A stretch of 64,000 bases of DNA, from positions 13,764,001 to 13,828,000 of the forward strand of contig JAPYXD010000680.1 of the NCBI GenBank assembly GCA_030998225.1, read 5' to 3'. This stretch comes from Diplolepis rosae. Its lineage: Eukaryota; Arthropoda; Insecta; Hymenoptera; Diplolepididae. Positions 34,690 through 46,596 of this stretch are shown in pieces. A model generated the notes under the pieces. It was not told the DNA's origin. It made no database searches and saw nothing but the letters and a program-made list of their open reading frames with translations. A program made the translations under genes and the position numbers. The first letter of the stretch is position 1. Every line of letters starts with the position of its first letter.

Positions 34690-35315
34690 AATTTCTTTTT
34701 TGATAATAACATGAATTTTAATGAAATGTTGCATCTAATGATCCCAAGTTGCAGGCAAAATATTAATTTTATAAAAATATATTGCAGAAACGTCAAATTT
34801 CGATATTTTTTAGAAATGTTGATAGCTAAAAAATAATTAACATTTTTGAAAGTTTTTGGTCTCATTTAAAAGGTAAGTTTTCAGAGTAATTTGCCAACTG
34901 ATCAAGATATTTTTAGAATTTTTTCCTGTAATGAATACAGTCTTTATTTGAAATGTTACGACATTTTTGTACCATGTTTGACCCCAGGGCAAAATTCAGG
35001 AAAAAATTCTAAATATTTCTCGATCTGTTAGCAAATCACTCTAAAGACTTACTTTTTATACGAAACCGAAAACTTTTAAAAATGTTAATTATATTTATAG
35101 CTATTAACATTTTCCAAAAATATCGAAATTTCGACGCTTCTTGTAATATATTTTTATAAAATTAACACTTTTCCTTCAACTTGGGATCATTAGATGTAAA
35201 ATTTTATTAACATTCATGTTTTTATCGAAAAAAAATTTAACTTGTTTTAATAAAAATTAAAACACTTTAGCAATGGCTTAAAAAACAGGTGACCAGATAA
35301 TTTTGAACCGTAGTA
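34690..35315. mobile_element. Tc1-like MITE, 5'-truncated copy
   Basis: The right end, AACAGGTGACCAGATAATTT then GAACCGTAGTA before TA, mirrors the left end of the copy at 26395. Inner parts (CGTCAAATTTCGATATTTTT; ACCATGTTTGACCCCAG) match it as well. Confidence 0.7.
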
Positions 35316-35689
35316 TACATTGTTAGAGATTTCTACCAAAATTTGCCGAATCACGTGACTGCAGTTTTATAGTTACAATTTCCTAAACTAGAATAAGTTT
35401 GAGAAACTTTAGTTATTTCTTATTCAATGTAAGAGAAAATGTTTCTATTTTCAGTTATAAATCACTGGATATTTTAATAATTGTATGTGAAAATTCTGAA
35501 ACTCACAGGAGAAAAAATTTTACGGGCATCTGATACTTTACATAAAAAAAGTTACCTAAATTCTACAGAACTGTTCCGTATTCTCAGATACAAGTTATTA
35601 CTGAACAAAGTCTTGTAAGAATTCCAATATTTTCTTTATAAACTTCATAATTATTTGTTATTATTTTAAAAAAAAATTATAATCATGTC

Positions 35690-35885
35690 TGTAAATTTAA
35701 ATCAGTTAAAATTTGTCAAAATTTCAATGAATTACTTACTTTTTGCCTTTCATTTAGTCAAAAGTGATTGACTTTTAGTTAAGAACGATTGATTATCAGT
35801 CAGGAATGACTTATTGTAAAACAAGAATACAGTCACTGATTGAAATCATTGAGAATTATAACTGATCCAGATTTAGAGAGAATAT
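35690..35885. repeat. Decayed CTCTCTAAAT-family copy
   Basis: Degenerate units of the CTGATT/AATCAG type ending in GATCCAGATTTAGAGAG. A further decayed piece, AATCTGAATTAGTG to CAGATATAGAGAG, is at 43770-43865. Confidence 0.5.
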
Positions 35886-36362
35886 AGAAATTTTTTAATT
35901 TTAAGATAAAATTCCGGATTATGAAAAAAACACTGTCAAGCTATCTAAATCTGTGTTTGATATAATTTTTAATATTTTCAATCATAGACTGACTTTTTGC
36001 TTCGCAATCAGTCATTTCTGACTGATAATCAATCACTTTTGAAGGGTTGAAAATATAAAAGTTTGTTATTAATTTAAATTTTGAAAAATTCTACCTAATT
36101 CAGATTTGGAAAGACATGCAGAAAAAAGATTCGTGAAATTTACTAGAAGTTCGGTATTTATTTTTACAATTTCATTTTTCAGTGGATTTTACAAGAAGTT
36201 CAGTCCAATCAATAAATTTTCTGTACGTCTCACCTATCTCCAAGTAAAATCTACCAAATTCGAATTTTTTCGTATTTTGTAAATTTTACTCGACGCTAAG
36301 TGAAACGCAGAGAAAATCTGTTGATTGAACTGAACTTTAGAACATTCCTAAAAGTGTAACTA

Positions 36363-36634
36363 CTCTCTAAATTTGAATCAGTCAAAATCTACTGATTATC
36401 AGTGAAATTTGACTGATTCAAATAGCTAAAAAGAGGTTACTGTAAATCAGTCAAATCTCACTGATTATTTCAGTGAAAATTGACTGATTTGACAGTGCAA
36501 AATATTTTTGTCACTGATTAATCAGTGAAAATTAACTGATTTAACAGTGAAAAATATTTGTTCACTGATGGATCAGTTAAAAGGCAAATCACTGATTCAA
36601 TCAGTGAAAATTTGACTGATTCAGATTTAGAGAA
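36363..36634. mobile_element. CTCTCTAAAT-family MITE, copy 3
   Basis: Starts CTCTCTAAATTTGAATCAGT after TA and ends CAGATTTAGAGA. Inner units CACTGATT and AATCAGTG alternate. It lies in the gene A intron, ending about 40 bases from the donor of the PDZ exon. Confidence 0.8.
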
Positions 36635-36673
36635 TATAGTAATTAATTAAGAAAATAAAGATTTTAAACTCAC

Positions 36674-36825
36674 TGGTTTAGGCCAAGCTTCAGGTCATCA
36701 CCAGCATTTCGTAAGAGTGCATGAGCATCGCTATTGGTGAGTTCACGGGTACTTTTTCCGTTGATACTACTAATTAAGTCACCTTCCCTGACACCCTGCT
36801 GAGCAGATTTACTACCTGGGTTGAC
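36674..36825 (-). CDS. Gene A, exon encoding the C-terminal half of a PDZ domain
   Basis: 152-nt exon, acceptor TTTTTTGTTGCAG, donor GTGAGT, phase 0 in and 2 out. The translation matches the second half of a PDZ fold: VNPGSKSAQQGVREGDLISS (strand C, helix A, then the G-x-x-x-GD turn and strand D), followed by INGKSTRELTNSDAHALLRN (strand E, helix B) and a last strand GDDLKLGLN. The helix-B residue and the L-x-I-NG motif are typical of the Zasp/PDLIM (enigma-type) class, which bind alpha-actinin in muscle Z-discs and adhesion sites. The carboxylate-binding loop (GF/GLGF) would be in an upstream exon that I could not find in the window. The MITE at 36363-36634 lies 40 bases inside the downstream intron. 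Confidence 0.9.
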
Positions 36826-37160
36826 CTGCAACAAAAAATTTCAAAAATTATTCCGTTAAATTTTCTCTCTTTGTCTAATTGTATTATTTCCGTTTAATTT
36901 AACTAAACGGTTTTATTCAAATTGATTCCAAATTTAAATATTAAGTATAATCGTGTTGTAACAGTAAATATTTAGAATACAACGTGATTAAGTTATTCTT
37001 CAGCGATGTTGTGCAGTAAATGTTACATAAAAAGAACTTAAAATACGTTACAAAAGCAGTTTGTGCCTGTAATTTTCAACAGAAAGTTAGTGTATTATTG
37101 TAGAAGAAATTATTTTGAAGTCCAAAACGACTAACGCTAAAACAAACCATTCAGATGCAT

Positions 37161-37539
37161 AGGGGCCATCCATAAATTACATAACAGTAAATGGGGGGAG
37201 GGGGGGGGGGGGTGTAGGTTGACACTGTTACGTAATAATTTTAATAAATAGACACTATTTATTATAATTTTTTCAACTTAGAAGTATAATATTTGAATTT
37301 GGGACGTTATGATGACGATATAATGTTATAATTTGATTTTATATTATCTGTTTTCTAATTTACAAAAATTCTATTTGGAAATTTCATTTGAATATATTCC
37401 TTTCTGTATTCCATATTGTTTACTTTTCCATTTTCTTATTTTAATACCAACCTGATGTTTTCATTACGTTTCTAATGCATCGATTGCGTTAATGCAAACA
37501 AATATTCAAGAAAATGACGTAATTTTTTGGATGGCCCCT
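37161..37539. mobile_element. 0.38-kb MITE with AGGGGCCATCCA ends
   Basis: Starts AGGGGCCATCCATAAATTAC and ends GTAATTTTTTGGATGGCCCCT. It contains an 18-base purine run nearly all G (37195-37212). No gene inside. Confidence 0.7.
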
Positions 37540-37860
37540 TTATACATAATTGTTTATTATAAATTTATATAATTTCGAACAATTATAGTTTCAGTTCGAA
37601 GTTTTAATAACTTACATAAGTTAAAAAGAACCTCATAAAAAGTAATTAATTATAATGTATACAAAAATGTAATCTTTTTATTTCTTTATACAGTTTCGTA
37701 TCTTACATTTTTTTGTAGAAAAATTTTAAATATGAAATAATTATTCTAATAATTAAAATGGGATGAATTAGGTGTATGTTGGGTCGCATATACAAAACGT
37801 AAATCTGAGTTTCTTCAAAAAAATGCATATCTCAAAAATTTAATTAATTATACCAATAAG

Positions 37861-38102
37861 CAGTGGCGGACTAGGGGGGGTCTGCCCCAGGCCCCTCAAA
37901 TATGTGAGCTCCTTTTTGCTTAAAGCGTTAAAAAGTCTAATGTTTCTATAATTAATAAATCCACTCTTTTCTAAAATGACTAAATAATTATTTCTCTCTC
38001 ACTTTATGTGTTACATGCAAATTGATTTCAAAGTACCCCTGAAAAGTTATTAATTTTTTTCAAGGTGGAGTAGGGGGCTCAAGAGCCCTTAGTCCGCCAC
38101 TG
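37861..38102. mobile_element. 242-bp hAT-type MITE
   Basis: Ends CAGTGGCGGACTAGGGGGG and CCCTTAGTCCGCCACTG. The CAGTGGCGGA terminus is typical of hAT MITEs. Flanks (CCAATAAG; TCATTAAT) share 5 of 8 positions, a possible old duplication. Confidence 0.8.
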
Positions 38103-38311
38103 TCATTAATACTATTAAAATCGAAAATCAAATAGAATATTTTAAAATTCAAATCTCGACCCGGCGTTCGAGAGTGTAGGATGGGTTGCCTGTCTACAGG
38201 CGCAGAGATTTATCACCGTTTTGCATTACGCGTCCAACTTTCCGAGTCTCGAGTTTAGCGAAAACACAGAAGGCCATATACCAGGTGCTAATTCGACGCC
38301 TAAATTCTCAC

Positions 38312-38541
38312 CGTATTGCTGCGCCTTCGTTGTGCAGGAGAGCAGAATTTCAGCATGCTGATCACGTGCGAAAAAAAATCTCTGTTCTATGCAGATGCTC
38401 TTTTCCCGCTCGTGGAATCGACAGGGTGGTATGAACCACGAAGGTATTGGTGAAAGAGCGAGAGACTAAACGATTACAGACTCCACGCTGCTTCACTTTT
38501 TCACTACTTTTTTTTATCTCGATTAATGCATTCTATATATA
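38312..38541 (-). promoter_or_regulatory. Candidate minus-strand promoter and non-coding first exon
   Basis: A GC-richer island. On the minus strand a TATATATA box lies at 38541-38534, a start site would be expected about 30 bases on, and a good splice donor (ACG then GTGAGAAT) occurs at 38311. The stretch between has no long minus ORF, only a short ATG frame (MLKFCSPAQRRRSN). It lies about 1.5 kb upstream of the PDZ exon, so it could be a transcription start for gene A. Not proven. Confidence 0.3.
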
Positions 38542-39002
38542 CGACCCTCCTTGTTGTGGATAACGAATACACAAAAACTAAAATACACGATGTATTGATC
38601 ACACTCAGAATTTAAAATAAGATGCACCACTTTCATTTTATTACGGTCTACTGATACAGGTTCACTGGATCATTTTATTATTAATGATTCTTTTTAAATA
38701 ATGTGTTTATTATTGATGTGCTCTCTAAATTTTTTGAGCGTAATTTCACTCCTAAGGGCGAAATCCGAGTCGTACTCTTTATTCGAGTAGCACAATTTTA
38801 ACTCCAAAAGGAAGTGAAATTTTACTTAAAGAAAATAATATTTCACTTTATTTGAGTGAATCTTCACTCGAAAAAATATTGGAGAGTTTCATTTGGAAAA
38901 CTTATTGTGATTACATTTTAGTGCCAGACAAAAATATTAATGCGACAGTTAATTTTTAGACGGCTTTTAAATTAGATAATGTTGAAAAAATCGAAAGATC
39001 TA

Positions 39003-39275
39003 CTCTCTGAATCTGAATCAGTCAAAATCTACTGATTATCAGTGAAACTTCACTGATTCAAATAGCTAAAAAGAGGTTACTGCGAATCAGTCAAATTTCA
39101 CTGATTACTTCAGTGAAAATTAACTGATTCAATAGTGAAAAATATTGTTTTCACTAATTTAACAGTGAAAAATAACTGATTTAACAGTAAAAAATATTTT
39201 TTTCACTAATGAATCAGTGAAAAGGAAAATCACTGATTCAATCAGTGAAAATTTGACTGATTCAGATTTAGAGAG
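39003..39275. mobile_element. CTCTCTAAAT-family MITE, copy 4 with TA duplication
   Basis: Ends CTCTCTGAATCTGAATCAGT and CAGATTTAGAGAG, flanked by TA at 39001-39002 and 39276-39277. This copy fixes the family's ends and its TA target, pointing to a Tc1/mariner-mobilised MITE of about 270 bp. Confidence 0.85.
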
Positions 39276-39289
39276 TACTACTCTCAGTT

Positions 39290-39865
39290 TACGTGTACGA
39301 GGAATATGTACTCAAAGAATATTTCGGAGTATTGAAAATAGTGGGGAGTGACAAAAATTTCAAACTCAACTAATTAATTTGAATATCTCAGAATACTTGG
39401 GAATGTTTTGGAATATATTTCAATGCCTATTAAGGAGTACTTTGATATATTAGGATTATGTCGGAATGTTTTAGAATATTCATGAATATCTATGATATCT
39501 GTAAATACTTTAAATATATGGGAGCATTATAAAAAAATTGAGAATATTCGGAAAAATTTTGGAATAGTTAATAATATTTGAAAATACTTCGAAATACTTG
39601 GGAATGTTTCTAAATATATTTCAATTCAAACCAAGGAATAAATTGAAATATTTATAAAAGTGTCGGGATATTTTAGAACATTCACGAATATAAATAATAT
39701 ATGGGAATATTTTGGAATATATTTCAACTGGAATCACAGAATGCTTATGAATGTTTAGGAATATGTCGAAGTATTCCAGAATATTTGGGTATAGCTGGGT
39801 ATATTTGGGAAAGCTGGGATTTTTCCACAGAAGAATTTTAAATCCCAAAATATGTACTCTCTGAA
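39290..39865. repeat. Degenerate GGAATATTT-type repeat
   Basis: Many variants of GGAATATTTTGGAATATATT. A longer unit starting GGAATGTTT...AATATATTTCAA recurs near 39405, 39600 and 39710. No gene. Confidence 0.6.
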
Positions 39866-40379
39866 TATTAATCAATCAAAAAAATAACTGAATGTCAATT
39901 AGTGAAGAAACGTCGTTTCTACTTTTTAACTACATTTATAAAAAAAGTTATTATGAATAAACTCTAATTATTAATATTAAACATTGTTTTGATAGAAGAA
40001 ATAATATAAAATTCAGCCACCTAATTTGTAATTAAATGACAATTTATGGAGTACACTAATTTTAATCTGTCTCCAAAAAACCATCCTCATTAATTCTTTT
40101 TTCTTACTTAAACTAATTTTGGCACAAAGAAAAATGAAGGAAAGTCGCGAAAATAGTTAATTTAAAAGTCTTTTTTCGAGATGTGTCAATGTACTTTAAG
40201 TGGAAATTTCTTATTTAGTCAGACACGAATGAACGCACGTGAAAAATGTTGTCTGACTAAAAAAAATATATTGTAGGCTCTTGCTACGTTCACTCGAAGA
40301 TCAAATGAAGCTTTTGAGATATTTACTTTTGAGAATTGTTTAAATTTTTAATGTGGTCTGAAGAGTCAAGATTGCGATA

Positions 40380-40620
40380 TCTTAACAGCACAGTCACTTG
40401 AACTCGCGAGAGGTCAACGGTACCAGACGATGGAAGCATTTCAATTACTTGGTTTCGTAATGAATGAAGGAAGAAGTAGACAACGTTCTTCCATGTAAGA
40501 AAGAAAAACGAGAACTGGGGTTCGTTTCTTGGATGACACGAGACTGCGGGGTGCAACCACATCACTACGGCGCCAACATCGGAAAGCCAACATAACACGC
40601 AAGTCTTTTCTAGCTGACCT
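40380..40620 (-). other. Exon-like GC-richer block, possible 5' exon of gene A
   Basis: This block stands out from its AT-rich surroundings. On the minus strand it is open and contains an ATG at 40439 followed by MLPSSGTVDLSRVQVTV, with a possible donor GTTAAG at 40386 (phase 2). The final VQVTV could be the first PDZ strand, but no following exon with the expected GF-loop was found between here and 36826, so the link is weak. A 5' UTR, a promoter or an unrelated repeat are equally possible. Confidence 0.25.
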
Positions 40621-40794
40621 TTCTCAGCGACCTGTCATCCATTTTTCATAGAAGCACCACTAAACCACAAGGTATATTCAGTGTAATTTTTTCTCATTCG
40701 GAAAGTTTGATAAGTAAATAAAGATTTGTCACGAAAAGAAAAGCTGACAAATTATTGATACAACTCAAATTTTTCACTGAACTGTTTAGTTTTT

Positions 40795-41640
40795 GTTACA
40801 TTCTCATCATATGAGAATGTATTAGTTTTATGTGAAAAATGACTTTCGAAATTTTCATCAAATCTTTACGATTTGAGACCTCCTGAGTCCGAAAAAATGA
40901 ATTTTACGAAAGTGTCTGTATGTCTGTCTGTAGGACGTATACTCGATAACTCTCGATAGAATTATCAGATTGAATTGAGTTTGGGCATACTTTATCGGAG
41001 CCGAAAAAGTATAAGGACAGGTTCGTTAACCAGCAACTTCTGACAAAATTTGTTGAAATAAGACCATTTTTTGTGTTCTTGAAAAAATCCAAAATTCCAA
41101 TACTGGTTTCTGATAGTGTTCATAAATCTCTACTAATTATACTAATAACATTTTTCGATTAAAGCAAAATTAGGGAAGTTATAGTATGTTAAAACTTGAA
41201 AAAAGTATAAATATCTAAATTCCATTTTTCAGTTAAATTATACCGAGAATTATACGAAATACGAAAAGAAGTTATGATACAAAATTGTTAACTACATAAA
41301 GATCTACAAGTTTGAACCGCATTATTTTTTATAAGATGTATATTTTTCTTTTAAATTCAAAAAAATACTATAGAAAATCCAAAATTCAATTTTTTAAGCA
41401 AAATATGTGAAATACGAAAAAAACGTAAGTTTGCAAAATTGTTCATTTCTATGAGGTTTACAAATTTTTTCTGGCATAGTTTCTGACAAAACGTAGATTT
41501 TTCATTTTAATTTTAAAAAATACGATTAAAATTCAAAAATTCCATTATTTAAACAAAATATGTGACATACGAAAAAAACGTCGAGATGTAAGTTAATAGA
41601 AAGTTACAGAAATTTAATACAGAAAATCGAGCGCGAAGCA
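40795..41640. repeat. Partial copy of the TTAA-element family
   Basis: TCATATGAGAATGTATTAGT, TTTCATCAAATCTTTACGAT, a TGTC/TGTA microsatellite (40915-40934) and repeated ATATGTGAAATACGAAAAAA blocks match 14040-15100 in order. The terminal TTAA ends are missing. Confidence 0.75.
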
Positions 41641-42826
41641 ATATTATTATTGAAGGGCTAATTTGAAAGAGAAAAGATTATATTTGATGAAAAAAATTTG
41701 AAACACAAAAAAATAATGTTATTAATCAATTTTATTTTTGCCCAAACTTATTTTCTTATCACTTCGAGACAAATTTTTAAAAATGATGCGATTCTAATAA
41801 ATCACGGTTCATTTTTTAGGAAAAAGATTCTCTACAACTTGACCGTTTCCGATTTTTTAAAATGAATTCTTTAATGGCTGAAATTATAAAATAACAATTT
41901 TTCAAAACAAAATTTTTATAAACAAATTGCTGTATTTGATAATAATTAATTCGTGATCGTACTACCTTAAGGCTGATAGAGCCTTAAGTAAATTAAATTT
42001 CCTTTCTCATTCGAAATCAAAAACAAATTCAGTAATTTTTAGAAAATGTGATTCAAAGTCACCCTTATAGTTTCGATATTTTTAAATTAAAAATGGTGGG
42101 TAATTTCTAGAAAATCAAGATTTTAAAAATCGTTTGTTATAGGTGAAATCGAGTTTTATAGATCTCTCAATTTCAATTTAAGATAGTTGTGTCAAAAATT
42201 AGGTCTTTTGAAAAAAAGTTTTTCTGTGGTTTTAATATTTAATATTACTGTCGGTTTTTAGCAACTTTTTAAAAATGATTGGATTTTCATAAATCATGGC
42301 TTCTTTTTTTGAAAAAAATACTTTTTACAACTCTACTGTTTTCAATTTTAAAAATACGTGAAAAATCATCAAATATATTTAATTTAAAAAAATCTATTCA
42401 GGATTTCAGCCACTGTAAACTTGGCTACGATTGATGATCTTGGACCATAAATTTTTTTTTATCTAAAAAATATAGTTCTGAAAATTTGGGAAATATAACA
42501 GAAGACAATAAAGCACGTCTGTTAACTTCTTTTTAGTAAAACTTTTGAAGAAAATTGAAAAATTTATGGACAATTATTACAGTTAAATGTAAAAAATTTG
42601 CACTTAAACGAAGTTGAAAGATGTTCTTTGCCGTCTTTTCTTGTATTTTTCAAATTTTCAGCAATATATTTTGTAAAATGAAAAAGTTATCTTACATGAA
42701 CTTTTAAAGGAATTTAGTCACATGATCTAACTGATCCGTGACCTTAAAGAATTTAACAAATTTAAGGTCAGTTTGTTTTTAACGACTTTAGAAACTTCTA
42801 AAAATAGCGTTGTACGCAAATTACTA

Positions 42827-43174
42827 CACGGAGAAAAAAAAACTGTTGAATCAACAGATGTCATCTGCTGGAATAGGGACAGCAGATTTTTTTGGTAATA
42901 TTTACAGATTTTTCTGTTGGATTCACAGATTGTTTGTAAACTCAACAGATGAACCTGTAAAATCTACAGAAATGTCTGTTAGAATTACGGTTTTCTCTTT
43001 TTTCTTGAAATCCGCAATTCTAACAGACATGTCTGTAGATTTTACAGGTTCATCTGTTGAGTTTACAAACAATCTGAGAATCCAACAGAAAAATCTGTAA
43101 ATATTACAAAAAAAATCTGCTGTTCCAATTCCAGCAGATAACATCTGTTGATTCAACAGTTTTTTTTCTCCGTG
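42827..43174. mobile_element. 348-bp palindromic MITE, CACGGAGAAA family, TA-flanked
   Basis: Ends CACGGAGAAAAAAAAACTGT and ACAGTTTTTTTTCTCCGTG, flanked by TA at 42825-42826 and 43175-43176. The two arms are near-perfect inverted copies (ATCAACAGATGTCATCTGCT). Its open frames on both strands are products of the palindrome. Confidence 0.88.
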
Positions 43175-43865
43175 TACTTACTTAAAAGATGAGCACATAA
43201 AATAGCGTAAAGAATACAATTGTTTTTTCAAAACAGAATTTAATTTTTATGAAAAAATTATATTTGTAACAAAATTATCAGTCCTGTGATATTCATATTT
43301 TGAAAAATTAACAATAATGCATTAAAATATTGAATTAGAATTTATTCTGCCCAACAATTATTTTATACTTATTTTACATTATTTTGTACAGGAAAAGTAA
43401 AAAAATAAGGATATTTTTGAAAAATCACGAAAAATCAGTAGATTTCAATGTAAAAAATTTGCAAATTTTGAAAAATCAGGAGATTTTAGTGCAAAAAAAC
43501 TAGGAGATCCCTGATAATTTAGTAGCAATATTGAAATATAATGAAATATCAAATGTTTAAATTTATATCAAAATATTTCCGGAACTGAAAGTATAAAATT
43601 AAAATATTAAGAGATCAACCATTTTTCACTGATGCTGACTAGGATAATTATGAATATTCAATTAATAAGTAAAATAACTATGAAATGAGTAGTAAAAATT
43701 CTAAAAATTAATATATTTATTTATGAATCAGTAAATTATTGAATTTAAGGGGAACAAGATGCTTTTTAAATCTGAATTAGTGAAAATTCCACTTATTCCA
43801 ATCCAACGAAAATATTACTAATTTCAATGCAGCGAAATTCTTACTGCTTCAGATATAGAGAGCAG

Positions 43866-45283
43866 AACAAAATGTTCTGTTCCAAAGAAGTCAAACAAGG
43901 ACATTAAGGTAGTTAACTTACGTTAAAACAGGTCTCTGAGGAAAAATATTTAATTATACTTTTAGAAAAAGCAATATAATTATTGATAATATCCATTGAA
44001 AGAGGAAAGATTATTTTTCATTAAAAGAATGTTGGTATGCATAAATTATTTAAACTTTATTTCCTGACTGAATTTTTATTATGAATAAACACAAATTTTT
44101 CAAAAATGTTGGGATTTTAATAAATGAGGGTTCATTTTATCGGAAATGCAATTGAATTTGTTATTTTTAAAAGTATTTTTTTATAATTTAAGCAATAGGA
44201 AAGTAATTTTTAAAAATTGGTCAACGTTAAGTTTTGAAGAATCTTCTTCCGGAGAAAATAAGCTTTCATTTATTAAAATACCATCATTTTTGAAAAATTT
44301 GTGTTTATTTATATATATACAAAGTCCAGATAGGAATACAAGTTTTTAAATGGACAATTTCTGCACGTTAACATTTTTTATATAAAAATGGTATCTTCTC
44401 TTTTTAACGATATCATCTATAATAGTAATATATAATAATAATATAATATAATAATAACTCTGAAAGTATAAATAAATGAATAATTTTTCCTGAGACCTGT
44501 TTTCAGCGAGACAACTACTTTAAAAACCAGAAGATTATATAGAAATCGGAAAATAAAAATAAAAAAGGGACTTTTTTTAAAATGAATTTTTCTTTACAGA
44601 TAGTTATAAAACAGAAGAAACGTATACATATTGAATTTAAAAAGGCAAGATTTCATAAAATTTCTATACAGAAATGACGAAAGCTAGCAAAGTGTAGAAA
44701 TAACCACAGGATAGTGTTGAGATTCTAATAGTTAGTTATTATTACAATCGTAAATCGGAATAGTAGTGTGTATAATCGTTGCATTTATGTAGTTAAATAT
44801 ATAACTGCTTACTTTTACATCGTCACAAACTTTTCTTTCAAACTCAACTTTCAAGTTTGTGTTACACCAGAACTGCGAAAAACACATTTTGTCCCTATTA
44901 GAAAGGAATTATTTAAATATATGTTTGTCTGCCTTCTCAATTATTTCTCTGTTTCTCTAAACAACAATGAAGTTTATGTTTAGAAACATTGGTTTCCTTC
45001 AGTTTCAGTTCACAGTTAACACAAAGAGATACAATGGAAATTCTTATAACTTATTTCAAAATTCATCCAAATTTTTTAATCTAAAGATTTATTGATAGAA
45101 AATAGAAAATTTTGCATTTTGCTCTTGAATGACAACCGAACAAAAATTTTAATCGCTCTAGAGAATATAATATTTTACTTATACCTTTACTTCAGATAAA
45201 AATAAATCTAACAATTAGTCAAGTGAAATACTCCTGAAGGGCATAGCCGGGTTTCCATGTAAAAACATAAAAAATTCTGTACG
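43866..45283. other. AT-rich stretch, no gene seen
   Basis: Short open frames only, Phe/Lys/Asn-rich and without recognisable product. It includes an AT-only patch at 44410-44455. Confidence 0.6.
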
Positions 45284-46596
45284 TTATCAGACATTTCTGT
45301 GAATTTTTTTTGAATTTTCCGAAGGCAAATTCGTGAAGGGAAAACTTGCAAAAATTTTCTCAATTTTGTTGCACTGTTAAAAGTCTCCTTCAACTCCCAA
45401 TTTTTTACCATAGATGTGCTATCTAAAGACATATTTTACAATTTTTTCAGATTTTTAAACAATGTGGACAATATCTAAAAAAATGAAAACTTCGTCAATA
45501 TCATTGCGATATTTTAAATATATTATACTACTTACGTTTTTACCCGCTGAAAAGTTTAGTTCTGATGAGGGAAAAATATAATTTCAGAATGTTAGTAGAT
45601 AATGATAGGATAATTTTGGGAATTTCACAACTCATAAGTTATACGCCTTATTGTCAAATAACGAACATCAAAATTTATAATAAAAATAGTAATTATAACC
45701 TAAGCAAGCAAAATTCATGCAACTTAATAGTTATTTTAGTTTTTTGGTTTTTTTTCTGTGTGAGGACGGTACTGGAAGGTCTATTCGCATGTTCTAATTC
45801 TAGTTTTTAAATAAATTTATTATAAAAAAACAAAAAAAAAACAAAAAAACAAAATAACTATTAAGTTGCATGGATTTTGCTTGCTTAGGTTATGATTACT
45901 ATTTTTAATGCAAATTAAAATTGTTGGCACTGAAGAGGGTCCCCATTTGTGGCCGAAACGTTTGCCTTTACCAATTTCTATGATTATTACATAGAAAACT
46001 GCTTAAACATCTGACCCCATGCCAAATTAATTATCTCAGAATTATCACTGTGGGTCAATAAAAAAATGAACATGTGCGGAAACATGTCACAATAAAATTT
46101 GTAATGTTACGTCAATGTGATTGGTCAGCAAAAATTATAAAATTTTTATTTTTCAACATCTCCGATCACTTGAATGAGTAGTAGTTCGTCCACGTATTGC
46201 GATATTCATTAATATTATTGTAAATTGTCTTGTTAAATGTACGTATTATGTAATAATACATGTAATAATAACATAATAATAAAATGTAATAATTGCTTGA
46301 ATGAATTTAAATCTAAAAAAATCAAATGCCTAGACAAAGTCTTAATGAATAGGTGATAGAAACTAGCGGCGACCAATTTCAATGAACCCATACCAAGGGA
46401 AATGACAATTAACGAAGTTTTCGTTTTTTTAGATATTGTCCACATTTTTTAAAAATTTGAAAAAAATTCTGAAATATGTGTCTTTAGATGATACATCTAT
46501 GGTAAAAAATTGGGAAATGAAGAGGACTTTTAACAGTGCAAAAAAATTGAGAAAAATTTTGCAATTTTTCCAAAATTCACAGAAATGTCTGATATC
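45284..46596. repeat. 1.3-kb inverted duplication around the Penelope-like repeat
   Basis: Arms 45284-45499 and 46408-46596 are inverted copies (ATCAGACATTTCTGTGAATT; TTTTTTACCATAGATGT; TGTGGACAATATCTAAAAAA). Open frames at 45208-45432 and 46429-46617 are the arms. The Penelope-like stem-loop lies between them. Confidence 0.75.
45657..46090 (+). repeat. Penelope-like terminal stem-loop repeat, compact copy
   Basis: A stem of about 70 bp (AACCTAAGCAAGCAAAATTC at 45698 and its complement at 45870-45897) encloses a loop with GAGGACGGTACTGGAAGGTC. It is followed by GGCACTGAAGAGGGTCCCCA and GGCCGAAACGTTTGCC. The same parts, with a much longer loop, form the block at 58860-60780. Confidence 0.65.

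Noticed and set aside
40387..40439. MLPSSGTVDLSRVQVTV as the certain start of the PDZ protein
   Set aside because: No exon with the PDZ carboxylate-loop connects it to 36825, and its donor (GTTAAG) is weak; kept only as a low-confidence candidate.
42810..43156. Overlapping frames on both strands with nearly the same protein (SAGIGTADFF)
   Set aside because: The same palindrome read from both sides; it is a 348-bp MITE.
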